A stretch of DNA of 64,000 nucleotides, from contig NC_062226.1 in the NCBI RefSeq assembly GCF_902686445.1, forward strand, positions 15,906,001 to 15,970,000, in the 5' to 3' direction. The notes below the pieces were generated by a model. The model saw nothing but the letters and a program-made list of their open reading frames with translations. It ran no database searches and had not been told where the DNA came from. Each line of letters starts with the position of its first letter. Position 1 is the stretch's first letter. This document shows, piece after piece, positions 46,521 to 59,235 of this stretch. This stretch comes from Sciurus carolinensis. Its lineage: Eukaryota; Chordata; Mammalia; Rodentia; Sciuridae. The position numbers and the translations under genes were made by a program.

Positions 46521-47014
46521 GGTCATATTATTTTTCCAAATATGCTGTCATTATTCTAAGCAATCACATGAACCGTATAACTGATTTCTCAGAGATCTCT
46601 CATAGGTGGTCATTCTCATGTTCCAGCAAGAACATGAGCCAATGGTCAAATTGGTCAAGGTCAGAAAGCAAAACATTCTAGAGCCGAGTCCGTTCCAGGA
46701 AGTGCTAAACAAGAGCAAGTCCCTGTCTGTGCTCTAATCAATCCTTCCAAAAGTCCACCGCCTTTAACAGCGGTGTTTGCTCAGAAAGGTCCATGTCCCC
46801 AGTCATCTGCCTTTCCTAAAAAGTTGTCAACATCTCATGGTTGCTTAGAACAGTAACAAATACTGAAAGATGTCTTAAACGAATGGTGAGGGCAGATATT
46901 CCAAGCATGAAGGCGACTAGCATTTCCAAACAGCATCCCTTGAACTGCAGGCAGAGAGCAGGCTGTCAGGAACCATCCTGGGGAGAAAGTTGCTCTGTGA
47001 GGCAGATGAGACAG
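46521..47014. other. Unassigned
   Basis: A few CpGs (46683, 46759, 46772, 46880, 46913). Overlapping short frames at 46.84-47.1 kb on both strands have no domain. Confidence 0.35.
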
Positions 47015-47370
47015 CACCTAGAATTCTGTAAACAGTTCTGGGCACCTCAACACCAGAAAACTGTCAAGAAATTGGAAGAGATTCAAAGAACACCAGGGGT
47101 CATGATTAAAGGACTATAGGGACTGATTTAGGAGAAAGATGAAAAGGAATACTGTCTACATAGATGGAGCATAACTAAGGGTGTTCGCACTAACAACATA
47201 AATATTTGAGGGGCACACACACAGAAGGAGAAAGATTGTTAACATTACCCTAGAGGCTTTCAATAGAAATTAGAAGATGGCACTCAGAAACGAACATATT
47301 CTCAAATAGCAGGAAATGTCCGACAATGAGGTCAATTAGACTTTGAAGGAGTTCCCTAGGGGACAAGTAG
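47015..47370 (+). mobile_element. L3/CR1-type LINE fragment
   Basis: Follows the L3 3' ORF in sense: 'cagttctgggcacctcaaca', 'gaagagattcaaagaacacc', 'aggggtcatgattaaaggac', 'gattaacattaccctagagg'-like sequence at 47236-47256 and 'gaaggagttccctaggggac'. One of the oldest repeats in the window. Confidence 0.6.
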
Positions 47371-47714
47371 AAACCCAGTTGTCCCCTCCATCGACAATCA
47401 GTCCTGACACAGGATAACAACCTCTGAATACTCAGGTCAAAAAGTAGAACAGTGGTAGAACTTTCCCTACCACTTTATTTGGCCATTTGGAAGAGATGAC
47501 CAACTCTTCTTTGTAACAATACAGGTGGGGTGGACCAGTGTCTGACACAAGGCAATCTTTAGCAGCAGTTGGATATAAGGATAAAAAATGTTTTCAAATG
47601 CATTATTTAGCCTGAAACACTTTGCTTTTAGGACAGTGTTGCCTAGCACACTGTTGTGTTGTGAAATTGCAAGGCTTTACAAAATTGTATGTCTACCTTG
47701 GATCATGAATTTAT
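47371..47714. other. Unassigned
   Basis: Nothing recognised. Confidence 0.35.
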
Positions 47715-48490
47715 TTACTCATGATCCATTTATTTGTTTATGGGCATCTATTGTATTTAATATGTAATGAACATAGCACTGAGAATACATTCGTGAACAT
47801 AGCAAAATCTCTGCCTATAAGGAGCTTTCATTCTAGTGGAGGGAAACAGCAATTAGGAAATAGAGTCAGGGAAATGACAGGTGAAATTATGAAAGATAAA
47901 ACAGAAGGAGCAGATGGACTAGGACTGGGGTTGTGGTTAGCAAGTTTAGATCCACAGGTAAGGAGGCTGGTAGGAAAAGAACATTTGAACAGAGACCTGA
48001 TTAAAACAAGAAAGTAAACTCTGTAAAAGTCTAAGAAAGGAACTATAGGTGGAGGAAAGAACAAGGGCCATTTACAGGGCACAGTGGGTTAGTCTGTTTG
48101 AGAAATTGTAGTCAAGAGTTCACCAAGGTTGACTGAAATGAGGGAATCCTGAGGAAGCAGAGAGGAAGTAAGTATAGGGGAGGATCAGACTCCAAAGAGT
48201 GTTACTGTGATTAAGCTCTCCTTACTCTGACTACCATCAGAAGTCATGAAAGGGTGAGGGCAGAAGTAACATGATCTCTCTTATGTTTGAAAGAATCTTT
48301 CTGGGTACTATGTAGAACAAAGATCGTAGGTAAGCAAGGATAAAAGCACAAAGATCAGTGAAGGGTCAGAGATGTGATAACTTGGACCAGGTGGTCTCAG
48401 TGGATAGGAAGGAATGATCAGATTTTGATCATATGCCTAGAAGAACTGTCCAGAGTTGGGATATGAGATAAAAGACATGTGTTGTTGTAC
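47715..48490 (-). mobile_element. L2 LINE fragment, inverted
   Basis: Antisense L2 from its 3' end: 'acatagcactgagaatacat', 'aaatctctgcctataaggag', 'ctttcattctagtggaggga', then 'aacatttgaacagagacctg' (clear L2), 'aaagaacaagggccatttac', 'gggtgagggcagaagtaaca', 'cttggaccaggtggtctcag', 'gaatgatcagattttgatca'. About 775 bp, collinear. Confidence 0.88.
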
Positions 48491-49369
48491 AGCAGATCAT
48501 GTTCTATTGCAACTACTTTGTCTTCACATCTAGATCACAAATCCCTTAAAGACAAATATTACTCAGCATGTTTACACAACTTAGGTATGTCTGTCACCAG
48601 GTTGTGAAATGTAAATTAGTTGAACTAAGTGCTCATCTTCTTTTATTGCTGAATAACATAAAATACAAACTGAGAGACCTTGCTTATGTCATTTTACAAA
48701 ACATATATTGGTTTCTTCCTTTGTATTTTGAAAACCTCTGCTTAGATCATTGGTTTTGTCAACTATTTTCAATTTAAGCTTATAAGCTTTAAGAAGCCTC
48801 GATTACAGCCTTAGTCAATAAGAGTCATTGTTCACGACCAAAGCTGCCTAGAATTGAATTTCAGATTTTCCATCTATTTATTGTCAGACGTGACTAATAT
48901 TCTGGTCCCTCTATTTTACCTGCAGGAATGAGGAATTCCTCTTGAAGCTCCACCCAGTTGTTCCAAGGAGGGGAGAGAAGGCTGAGAATCTAGGCTTTGA
49001 TTCACTCCAATTCTATTCAGAATAATTTCAATGTTTTATTTGTTGAATATCTATGTAAGATGACACTGGAGGAAAGTTTATGTGGGCAGAAAGCAAATGA
49101 AGAAGTGATAGGTGGAATGGCATGTATAGTCTCTTCTAACGGAATGCCCATCAGGTCACTGCAAACCTGACACTGAGCTTAGAAGCTGAGGTGGGTGCTT
49201 CAGACAGTACTGAACACAATGGGCAGAGCTCCCCACTCAGGAGGCCTGTATCCTGGGATTGTGTTCTTAGGTGGAGAGTCAGGGATCCCTAGAGGGTCAC
49301 ATATTATTTTCAAGAGAGTCATTAAGTCTGATGTCATACACCATATTTTGTAAGCCTGTGTGTATGGTT
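48491..49369. other. Unassigned
   Basis: No repeat or exon recognised; moderately GC-rich near 48.9-49.3 kb. Confidence 0.35.
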
Positions 49370-49570
49370 GGTTTCCCTGGAAAAACCATGTGTTGTTTTC
49401 ATTAATGTTTTTGTAAACAAAACAAAACGGACCTATATTTTTTGAAAATATAATTAATCAAATCCCTAAAGTAAGTTTTCATCTCCAAATTTAAGACCAA
49501 TAGACATAATGATTGAAATCTCTTGCAGCATTTTTCTCCTATATTTCTATTGTTTCTTCCACAATTTTGC
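49370..49570. promoter_or_regulatory. Candidate conserved noncoding element
   Basis: Repeat-free, with forkhead-type 'ttgtaaacaaaac', 'aaatataattaatcaaatcc' and other AT-core motifs. The assignment rests on composition and motif density only. Confidence 0.2.
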
Positions 49571-50084
49571 TAAGATACAGGGTCTGTTGGTAAAATAAAA
49601 TATGTATGGTTACTTTATTATATCTATAATAAAGTAAATTGCCCTAAAAGTATTTTTAGAAATTCAGGTAAAGTACACCACAGATATTCCAGTGTACCCA
49701 TCTACACATGCAAATTGATGAAAAGTAAAGTAGAATATGACTCATACTAAAAAATATTCATTCAATTATGTGTGTATTTCAAATACTGATTTCCTTTTAA
49801 CAGATAAGCTTGTTGAAAGATCATCCACTTGAAAGGGGAGTCTGGATATATGAAGCATTTACTGAAAACAAGAAACAGTTAAATCCATTCAGGGCCTCTG
49901 TTCATTGACAGTAAATCAGAAGGGAAGATAAAGCATTTCTACCAATTTAGTGGAAGTCAGTAGGAAGTAGGATTCCATTTGTGCAGTTTTGGTTTGTATT
50001 TTTTTTTAATTATCAAAACACCTCAGGTCTGTTCCCAGTGCCATTACAAATTGATTTTGTGATAAAAATAAAAAATCAGTTATT
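49571..50084. other. Unassigned
   Basis: Nothing recognised. Confidence 0.35.
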
Positions 50085-50410
50085 GTAAGCCTTAGTTTCC
50101 TCATCTGTAAAACTAAACTTCAAGCTCTATGATCATTGGAAGTGTATCCGTTTTTCAAAACCGTATTTCTAATACCTAGAACATAAAAGGAATGCAAGGA
50201 TTCTTAAATGAATGAATGAGTGAGTGAGTGAAGTGTTTTAAAGCCAATGTGCTATAGTGGAGAGAGTTCAAGTGATCAAAGGAATAAGACATGAATGGTT
50301 CAGTCTGCTTTTTGTGATTGCAATATTCATGATCTTGGGAAATACATTTACAACTTCTGATATTCAGTTTCCTCATATGTAAGATTAGCCTCACTAGGAT
50401 ATGTGAAAAT
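50085..50410 (+). mobile_element. Two adjacent MIR SINE pieces
   Basis: 50085-50230 is a MIR 3' half ('ccttagtttcctcatctgta', 'atacctagaacataaaagga', ending in GAAT/GAGT repeats at 50206-50231). 50250-50410 starts a second MIR ('gtgctatagtggagagagtt', 'atgatcttgggaaatacatt', 'attcagtttcctcatatgta'). Both are plus. Confidence 0.72.
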
Positions 50411-53149
50411 ATAGAAATTATATTTTGCCAACAAGAAAATATTTATGTCATCTCACCCATTTAATTGTGATCTCTGAAACAGATTCTAAGCTGTACTGTT
50501 CTTAAATACCCCATCACCAATCAGGAGAGTCCAAGGACAAACCTAGTAATTTCTTGTATTATCAGTTAGCCACCTACTAGAGAGTAAATTTCACATAATA
50601 AAATTCAGAACAAATACTTGGAAGGTACAGCTACTGCTGAAGCTAAATTTTTCTTCTTTATTTTTCTCCTTTTTTGCCCATTCAACTCTCTGATCACATA
50701 AAAAATAAATCCTAAAGAAAAAAAATAAACACAAAAAATCCCTCTGAACAAACAGTGAATGTACCTGAATTATGTTAAAATATATTAAATATAATAAATG
50801 TGTATTGCCTATTTCATGAAAGTTGCCAGAGTTATTTTGGGGCTTAATTCAACTCCAACCTCCCACTGAGACATAAAGATTTTTAAAATGCACTTTTACA
50901 AGAGAAGAGAATTTGGTTTTATATAGTATACTTCACACTCTAGGTTTTCAAAAGAACATCATAAAGCGGCATGTTAGATCCTTGCCTTGTAGGGAGTGCA
51001 GCTGATTCCAGAGGCCTCTCAGTCCAGTAATGCACCGTGCTGAGCTCTGATCACTTGACTTTTTTTTACAAGGTGACAATGGCGCATTTTGCTGGGGCTG
51101 GGGCTACAGAGAAGGCTCAGAAAGGGCATCCGTCAATTCACAGAAGGTGTGCATGGTGAAGAGTGGGGATCTGAGATTAAATCAGCCAGGGACTAGAGGA
51201 AAATGTTGTGCATCCTCAGAAGCAGAAAATATGTGAAGAGTAGCAAAGTGAACTGACTCAGCTCTGAAATTTCTGTTCTTGCTCTAGCTTAAGCTACATG
51301 GATAGGCCAGGACTCACTTGCTGTTTAGATCCAGCTGTTTTATGGAACACTCCTATACTGTCAGTGGGGCAGACCTGAAGCATACAGTGCAGTCCAGGTT
51401 CTTTTAATGGCGTCCTTGTTGCTAAATTCATAAAACACAGATCACAAGATCAGGCTAATCATACCACTTTCCACCAAAGTGTATGGTGTTATCCAAAAAG
51501 TATGGAGTAGTGGTTATCATCCTCATTTTATGAATATAAGACCATCTAAATTTTTTTTTAATAAAGGGGAAAACAGATTCTCCCTACTGTGTTTTTGCGG
51601 TTCTCTGTTCACATATTTACTACATTGTTTCATGATTTCTCAATCCAAACATCCATTTCCTAAAAAAGACCATGAATTCCCTAGGGAAAGGGATTCTACT
51701 TAATTCAACTTTATATAGCCAGTACTTGAGGAAATGTTAGTCAAAATTTTGAATGATTACATAAATGAATGCATTAGTGAATGAATAAAAGAGTTAAAAT
51801 ATGAATAATACAAAAGGATCTGTAGTCCTTTAAGGAATAGAGTGCATTATTTCTGCAAAGTATTTTCATTACTCTCTAATATGATGATGTATGGTAAACA
51901 ATCTCTTGATTTCCTAAGATGGTAAAATTTGGAGAATCTCTATCTGACTATTCTCATAGAATATTCTTATATTACAAACTGTCACAAAGTATAGGCATAT
52001 ATTCTTTTAGTGAAAAGTTCTCCAAATTTATTTGACCACAGACCTTGTCTCCTCCTCTTCCTTTTCCTCCTCCTTTCCATCTGTTTCTTTTGTTTTCTTT
52101 CTGTTGTTCTTGGTCTTCTCCTTTTCACAACAGAAGAATGAATGTTTCTTCCAGTACTCAAATAATTATTGCACAAATATAAACTAAGAGTCCCTGGACC
52201 AGAATACTAGCTGTCCTAAGTCTTTTCAATACTGTCTGCAGGAGACATCTTAGAGCTGAGAAAGTTCATAGAACCAGGCAGAAGATGCATTGCAGGGTCA
52301 GAGATTCAACCCCATGGCAGCCCTGCTGAGTCATTTGTCATGTTCTTGAGAGTTTAATATAAGCTTGTGATAGTGTGCTTTTCTCCAATGGTTGGAGGAT
52401 TCCAGAGAATGTTTAAAACAACTGAGCTGAGGGATCAGAATGCAGGTAAGACATGGTCTCAAAAGCTACATCAAACACTCCAGAATGTTTTATTTCAGAA
52501 CAGAGACAGACACGGAGCTGTGTGCATTTTCCAGTCTGAGCAAAGCTGAAGAAATCACACGTCTGTTCTCAGCACTGACTCACCATCCCTGAAATGGTGA
52601 GGATGAAAAATCTGTGCTCCGAGTGGCAACACAATGAAATATTTCTGAACACCTTTTCCTGACAGGTTTAAAAAAGAAAAGGAAGCTAAGGAAGATGGGG
52701 TTGCTGGCTGTGAAAGTCGTGGGTGAATGTATTGAGAGCAGTTATTTTAGTGGCGCTGGTGATAAAACTTAAATGGGGGCCTTATGGGTATGTACATTTC
52801 CTCAGAAAACGTTGGAACAAATGGAAGTTTTTAAAGGCATTTTCAGAGGCTGGGAAGAGAGAACAAAGAGCACAGTTGAAATAGGGATGGAGTGGGGAGA
52901 TGGGAGACCCAAAAAGACACACTTTGCAAAAGCATTTGGAGACATCTCAGGGGACTTGTAGTATGCTCAGTTCCAGCAAAAGGGCTGGAGGCAGACATAG
53001 GAAAGGAGAACCTTAGAGGAAGGGGAAGCAGAAAAAAAAGAGAGAGCAAGATGAACAAAGGTAAGAATTAACCAAGAAAAATGAGGTAATGAAGAGGGAG
53101 AGGAAAAAGCCATGAGTGTGCATCATTGCTGATTAATGAGACATAGTCT
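50411..53149. other. Unassigned 2.7-kb block
   Basis: No repeat family that I can name. It includes a pyrimidine-rich stretch (52048-52110), 'ggatcagaatgcaggtaaga' resembling an exon-donor junction at about 52430-52449, and short open frames with no domain. No gene is supported. Confidence 0.35.
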
Positions 53150-53330
53150 AATAAAAGTGCAAAAATTTTGGGGTCAAACTGACCTGAGCTAGGAATTCAC
53201 CTCTGCCATTTAGTAGCTATAGCCCTTAAACAAATCCTATAAATTCTGCGAACATGTTTTTTCTCTTTCATTTTGAAAATGGAAGTAAGAATTCAAGTCA
53301 CTGGGTTTAAAAGAATGTTCATGAAGAATC
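53150..53330 (+). mobile_element. MIR SINE
   Basis: 'ttggggtcaaactgacctga', 'attcacctctgccatttagt', 'agctatagcccttaaacaaa' and 'cattttgaaaatggaagtaa' follow the MIR consensus. Confidence 0.85.
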
Positions 53331-54299
53331 TAGCTCCACACGTGACATTTTGTTAGCATTCAAGCACGGTCACTTTATTAAAAATTTAGTAACATAAATA
53401 CCTAGACAAAATGAGGAGAAAAGCAATGTTCTTGGAATATTGAATTCTAAGTATATGCTAAGTTACTTTATTATTGTCCTAGTATCAATTATTTCAGATG
53501 AAGTCAGTATTAAGACTTCCACCTTTGCTTCCAAAAGTGTTCTGTACATTAATCCTAATGCTGGTTCATGGAAAGAAAGGAATATATTAACTATATCATC
53601 TTTATCTACATCTGAGTAGTGGATTCAAGAAGCAAAGACCTTTCCTTATAGCTCTAATAAAAAGGATTATGGGTATGATGGAAGGTTGGCAGAGAACCAA
53701 GTTCAAAGCAGGTGCTGAGTCTGCTACGGTCTAGAAAGCCATGGATAGGGTCTTCTTGGAGCCCTCTCTGCCTCTATGGGTGGGCACCCAGGTCTGCTTT
53801 TCTTTATGCATACCTAATTTTGTCCCTAAACCCAGGTGGGCTGAATTGTGTCACTCTGCCATGGAAGTTCCCTTGACTCCCAAGTGTTAATCTGCTCCAT
53901 TCTAGGAAGAAGACAGGTTAAGTTAAAATTTCCTACTTCCAAAGAGAGAGGTTATGCTGTTTCAAGCATGAAGCAGGAAACTTCCATGGTCTAACCAGCT
54001 GAAAATGAAGGACTTCAGGAAATGTTCCCAAGGAAGGAGGAGAAATCTAGAGAGAAAAATGCAACAGAAAATTTTGTTCTGAATCATTGGCGAGTCATCA
54101 TGACTGTTAGCATATTAAGAACACCAAAACATACACATGGTAAAAACGCGTGCTTAGCTTTATTTAACACAATTTTTACAGAACTCACTTGATCCCAGAG
54201 CCTTTTAATGCCATCACATTCCATGGAGCTGTATGTGATCCAGGGTTATATGGGATTTCAGAACAAAGGGGAAAGACACAGAAATCATAAATGTTAGCA
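53331..54299. other. Unassigned
   Basis: Nothing recognised. Confidence 0.35.
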
Positions 54300-54450
54300 G
54301 ACTATAATGATCGATGATTTTACATAGTGCCATTTCGAAAGTGGAAAGCTGAGACTCAGAGAAATGAAACAATTCAAGGTCACATAACTAGGTAGAGGCA
54401 GACCAATTCTGTGAATTCACATTTTAGGACTTCTTTTTCACACTGTGATG
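54300..54450 (-). mobile_element. MIR SINE, inverted
   Basis: 'aagctgagactcagagaaat', 'caattcaaggtcacataact', 'aggtagaggcagaccaattc' match antisense MIR. Confidence 0.8.
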
Positions 54451-54789
54451 ATTCCCAAGAGTTGTTGTTCTAAATGTGCTATGCAGCTGGGTAATCCTCC
54501 ATACCTAACCCATTAAACCCTCAGGGATTGACATGTTGAGTTTGGGTTTCTAAAAAAAAGTCAAAGGAAAATATCACACTTAAGTCATTAGTCTGGGATG
54601 TAACAATCCCACAACATGGAAGAGGCTGGGAAAGATGCCATGATACTTTTGCCAAAATCCTTTAGCTAGCTTATTCATTAAAAACTTTTCATTTCTGTGA
54701 GTCAAGTTGGTAGCAATTATCAATCACCACTGACCTTTTCTCACATGGATTCAGAGATGAGCAGTGAGAAGTTGTAGTGTGTGACTGAA
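54451..54789. other. Unassigned
   Basis: Nothing recognised. Confidence 0.35.
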
Positions 54790-55080
54790 CTCACTACCCC
54801 AAACACCCCTTCTCCCACTCAGTCTGTCTATTGCGCATCCCCCATATATGCATAATTCCATCTCTGGCTTCTTAATTTTGTTGTGAGTTTTGATCATAAA
54901 TCTTTAAATAGCCTCCAAGATCAGCCCATAAAAGGCAATTAGATGTTTCATTTGTGGCCAAAGTATCAATATTTTGCAGGATTTGGCTGTTGAGCAGGGG
55001 ACATTTTGAGATATAGGATTAAGATAACAATGAAATAATCTTTACATGCTCAATTACTTCATGTGATGCTTAGGTTGGCT
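54790..55080. promoter_or_regulatory. Candidate conserved noncoding element
   Basis: Repeat-free and dense in plausible factor sites: 'catatatgcataattcc' (octamer-like), 'gcaattagatgtttcatttg' and 'taacaatgaaataatc' (SOX-like AACAAT). Composition-based inference only. Confidence 0.25.
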
Positions 55081-55387
55081 CCTACTACCTTCAACTGCTC
55101 TTTACTTTGATGACTCACTTAGCTCCCAAAGATATATGCTTAGCCACATGCAGGGAACTTGAGTTCAAAGGAATGTTACTTCAATCATTTGCAAGACTGA
55201 ACATAAAGGTAGTTTTACTGGGATCCAACTCAAATGTGTCTCACTTTTAGTAATGGAGTTTCTGCTCCATTTTGTGATTGCATTTTCACCTTATATTTTT
55301 GGTTTCAGTAAGTTCATCTCTTTTTTGTCCTTATTTGTCTGGGTCTCAGGTTGGATAGTATGTCGGGCAGAAATTATTGACTCTAAA

Positions 55388-55773
55388 GGTTTGGATGTAG
55401 TGTCCCCCAAAACTCACATGTGAGACAATGCAAGGTTTAGAGGAGAAACGATTGAGTTATAGCCTTCTTCTAATCAGTGAATTAATCACTGATGGGGTTA
55501 ACTAAGTGGTAACTGGTATGGCTGGAGGAGGTGGGAATTGGAGCCCTGACTTTGGGGAGACCTCTCTCTGCTTTCTGATCATCATGTGAGCTACTTCCCT
55601 CTGCCACACTCTTCTTCCATGATGTTCAGCCTCACCTTGAGCCCCAAGAAATGGAGTCTGCTGTCTATAGATTGCAGCCTCTGAAACTGTGGGCCCCCAA
55701 ATAAAATTTTCAACACCTAAAATTTTTCTGGTCAAATCTTTTAGTCACAGTAGCAAAGAAGCTAACTTAAACA
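55388..55773 (+). mobile_element. Solo LTR, MaLR type, same family as 8871-9298
   Basis: It shares with the 8.9-kb copy 'gtgtcccccaaaactcacat', 'gtgagacaatg', 'tcagcctcaccttgagcccc', 'gcagcctctgaaactgtggg' and an AATAAA at about 55699. Same orientation and similar length. No internal sequence flanks it. Confidence 0.82.
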
Positions 55774-55774
55774 A

Positions 55775-55910
55775 CGACCTTGGAATCAGACACTTGGATT
55801 TTAATCTTATGCTAATACTAACTAGCATTATGACTAACCTAGACTTCTTTATTTTTACATTTTTGAAAAAAGGGAATGATTCTATTTACACTATCAAAAC
55901 TCAAAATCAG
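55775..55910 (+). mobile_element. MIR SINE fragment
   Basis: 'gaccttggaatcagacactt', 'ggattttaatcttatgctaa', 'cattatgactaacctagact' follow plus-strand MIR. The LTR upstream abuts it and may have inserted into its 5' part. Confidence 0.65.
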
Positions 55911-56599
55911 TAATGTGTATGAAACACCTGATACTTAAAATGAGAATTGCTCATTTTATTATTATCCTAGATCTTTCACAATTGAAAATTTGTTTATTAT
56001 TCTTCCTTCTATTCTTCATTACCATACCCATCTATTCTTTGGTACGCTGTCTACCACCTCTACCTCAATATCCGAGGTGCCATATCATCACAGGTTCTAG
56101 GGAAGTGAGTTTATTTATTCCTCACACTTCTTCAGATTTACCTTCAACTTCCTTCCAGTGGCATGAGTGTGCACTTATTGATACCACTGAGTATGTCTAT
56201 TTTTGTAATCTTAAAATCATTAATCTTCTCTCTGTATCAAACACATGGCTCCTATTCTTATACCTGATGTTGCATATGCACCAACAAAACCATATGTCAT
56301 TGTCTGAGTTCATAAAAATCTTAAATTGGTGTCTCAGAAATTCATATCAAGATCAAAAATATAAAGTCAATAAATATATTATTTGTTATCTATTTCAGTT
56401 TTATCTTTAAATTGGTACAATATATGTATACTCTATAAATTCCCCCACAATTGAATTCAACTTGGTGATTCTCTTATAATTATATGATAAGGAACCAAAC
56501 AATTCACAAGTCTTTTGGCCAAGCTTTGAAATAATAAATAAGTAAACTATATGAATTTCAGTAAGAATGGAAGTATCAGTTAGGTATCCTATCATTTAT
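55911..56599. other. Unassigned; contains the longest open frame (165 codons)
   Basis: The plus-strand frame 55913-56410 is open for 165 codons in AT-rich DNA. Its translation is hydrophobic and biased (Leu, Ile, Phe), with no domain or family signature that I recognise. It has no CpG-rich start region. I regard it as chance and do not call a CDS. Confidence 0.4.
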
Positions 56600-56760
56600 T
56601 TGCTTTTTATTTATTTCATAAATATTTGAGTATTACCTCATCTGAGTGAGATTCTATGATGGTTGATGTGGGGGAACATGAAAATGAACCTTATACTTAG
56701 CAAAACTTTTATTTTGGGGAAGGAGACAAAGGTTGTATGTCTTGAAAATCAAATTGTTAA
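56600..56760 (-). mobile_element. Possible inverted L2 3' end
   Basis: 'ttcataaatatttgagtatt', 'acctcatctgagtgagattc' recall the antisense L2 tail. Weak. Confidence 0.35.
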
Positions 56761-57839
56761 AGGAAGATGAAGAAAACTCAAGGTATAAACGTATAAAAGT
56801 TATTAAACTCAGAATTGCAAATTAAACATTGCCATTTTGATGGAAAGAGGTTGCTTTTAAATACAACCTGAGTGGTGTGGTCAAGGACAAAACAAGAGAA
56901 ATGAGATGAGTAAGTCTCTTAAATTTCACAGCAATTATATTTGATACTTAGCAGAATGCAAAAGTTAATTATTAATTGATAATGTGATATGAGAAAGGAA
57001 ATAACTCAACATTTTGACCCAAAACCCTGTAATGGAAAGACTCAATGTTTTGTGACTGAGGACAATATCATGAAGGCATTGATCTCCAAAAGAAAACTAA
57101 TGTATAGCTGATATTGTTTTGAGTACTAGAAGTTTGAAAAGGAATTAGTCAGAAGAAGAAGATAAAAAATTAGGTGAAATAAATGACTTAGAGGGATCGT
57201 AGGGGTAAAAGGAGTAGTAGTAGTCAATAGTAGTCTTCATAAGATAGAAAGAAAATGCCTTGAAAAGAGGGAATGATTTTAAGATTAAAGGAAAGCTCAG
57301 CAAGATAATATGAAATAAAAATGTAAGTCAAATTTACAGAAGGGTCTATTATTACCAAAACTTTATTCAAACTGCCTGAAATCAAGGTTTAGATTAATAG
57401 TATGAAAGCCATTTAAGATGTGTAAAGCTAAAAATACAAATTATTTCAATAAATGTTAGGAAGAAAAGAACCATAGACGATTAAGAAAAACTGGGTGTGT
57501 TTTGAATAATAAACTAAACTTTTGAAACAGACATGAAAAGATGGACATACTGTTTTATAAATTTGGTGGTGTGCCTTGGGGAAATACTTCCTTGAAGACT
57601 GGAAGTGGTTATTCTACAGTAGCCAGTCTCTTTCTACACTTCCATTCTTGGGAGACCAGTCACTTATGGTTCTTAACATGACTTTGTAACCACTGAAATG
57701 AGGCTGTGATCTTTGAGCCACTGAATATGACTCAGGTCACATTGAGTAACACTTGGATGCCAGTCCAAGTCTATGCACATCCATTCTAAGAAAAGGAGTC
57801 CTTAAGTAATCATTGGTTTTCATCCTTACCATTCCACTT
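56761..57839. other. Unassigned
   Basis: AG-rich in places; might be a decayed extension of the inverted L2. No landmark is secure. Confidence 0.3.
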
Positions 57840-59235
57840 AAACTGCTCTTCTAATGAACAACCTCCACTCTCATAAATCAAATGACCAAGACTTGAGAAA
57901 ACCTGGTTTCGCTGCCATCCATGAACTGTCAGCAAGATTTTACATAGGCAATCACATTTCCCTCCTTGATTCACTCCTTTGGCATCTCTGCCGGAACATA
58001 ATACACTCCTCATTCACTCCTCATTTCTTCCACAGTCGCAGACTTCTTCATCTTCTTTTTTAACTCTCTTTATCCCTCTGATTAATAAACATGATTGTCC
58101 TTTCAGGATTACTATTAAAGCTTTTCTTGATATCTATTCACTGTTTGGATAATCTCACCTTGTGACTTTGAATGTCATCTACCTTCAAGATGACAGAAGT
58201 TTCTGATTTACTCCTAAATATAAAATTAATGTGTTTTAATACCTACCCAACATTCCCCGGTAACTCTCAAAGTCACCACAAACATTAAAAAATCTAAAAC
58301 TGAACTCTTGATCTATGCTGCTTCCAAGACCAATAATTTCAGTTCATGTTTACCTCAATCCATATTTTTTCAAACTAAATATCTTGAAACCATTTTGACT
58401 CCTCTCTTTCTTTCAATCCCATTTACAATCTTCTAACTAATTCTGTTTACCGTACTTTCAAAGAATATTCAGAATTTGGTCTGGTCTCACCACTCCACAT
58501 TACTGCAAGATTTTACATAGGTGAAAACAAGAGAAGTAATATTAGCACAGTGGTCCTTGGCACCATTACCTCTTATCTGCATTACAACCTTAGCTTACTT
58601 GTTGCTCTCCCCCCTTACTCCCTGACCAGCCAACTCCATGTCAATTCTAAACATAAATTCCAGATTAATCCTATTAAAATGCAATTTATAAAGCATTACT
58701 CCTCTGCTCACATCCATTGAATCCCCATCTCACAAAGAATACCATGTTCTACAAGGTTCCATATGACCTGAGGTTCAAAATCTCTGAGCTCAGTAAATTC
58801 ATCTTCCTAGTCATAGTGCCCTCTTTGTTGTTCAGTAAGCATATAGGCACACATGCATTTTAATCCCTTGAATTCATTCCCTTTGTTTGAAATACTCTTT
58901 CCTCAGTAGTTATGTAACTATTACTTCCATGGTGTATTTGCTTAAACGTCACCTTCTTTTTGGGCATAACTTGGTCACCATGTCTTAAATCGTATTCTTC
59001 ACGATTTGAACATTTTCCTTTTCTATTTTTTTTCTTATGTCATATATTACCTTCAATACATTACTCTCTTTGATTCTCCTCATAGTGTGCTTTCTCAATG
59101 AAATTTAATTTCTGTAAGTGTAAAATTTTGATTTTTGGTATCAATTTATTTCCATTGAGAAAACTCTATACAGAAGATACTTATTAGGAACTTAATAAAT
59201 TTGTATTTAATTAATAAATAAATGAGTAATATACA
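57840..59235 (+). mobile_element. L2 LINE, long 3' part (about 1.4 kb)
   Basis: Collinear sense L2: 'atttccctccttgattcact', 'aaaatctaaaactgaactct', 'tgatctatgctgcttccaag', 'atcttgaaaccattttgact', 'cctctctttctttcaatccc', 'aatttggtctggtctcacca', 'attactcctctgctcacatc', 'cattgaatccccatctcaca', 'gttccatatgacctgaggtt', 'tcattccctttgtttgaaat', 'gcttaaacgtcaccttcttt' and the tail 'tacttattaggaacttaata'. All coding frames are broken. Confidence 0.92.

Noticed and set aside
52430..52450. Splice-donor-like 'cagaatgcaggtaaga'
   Set aside because: A lone donor match with no acceptor, reading frame or neighbouring exon is expected often by chance.
55913..56410. 165-codon plus-strand open frame, longest in the window
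   Set aside because: AT-rich, biased hydrophobic translation with no domain, no promoter-like or CpG-rich start and no homologue that I recognise. A frame of this length is plausible by chance in 64 kb of six-frame AT-rich DNA.
57932..58521. 17-bp direct repeat (gcaagattttacatagg at 57932 and 58505) inside the long L2
   Set aside because: About one in ten by chance for a window this size, more with AT bias, and there is no structural context.
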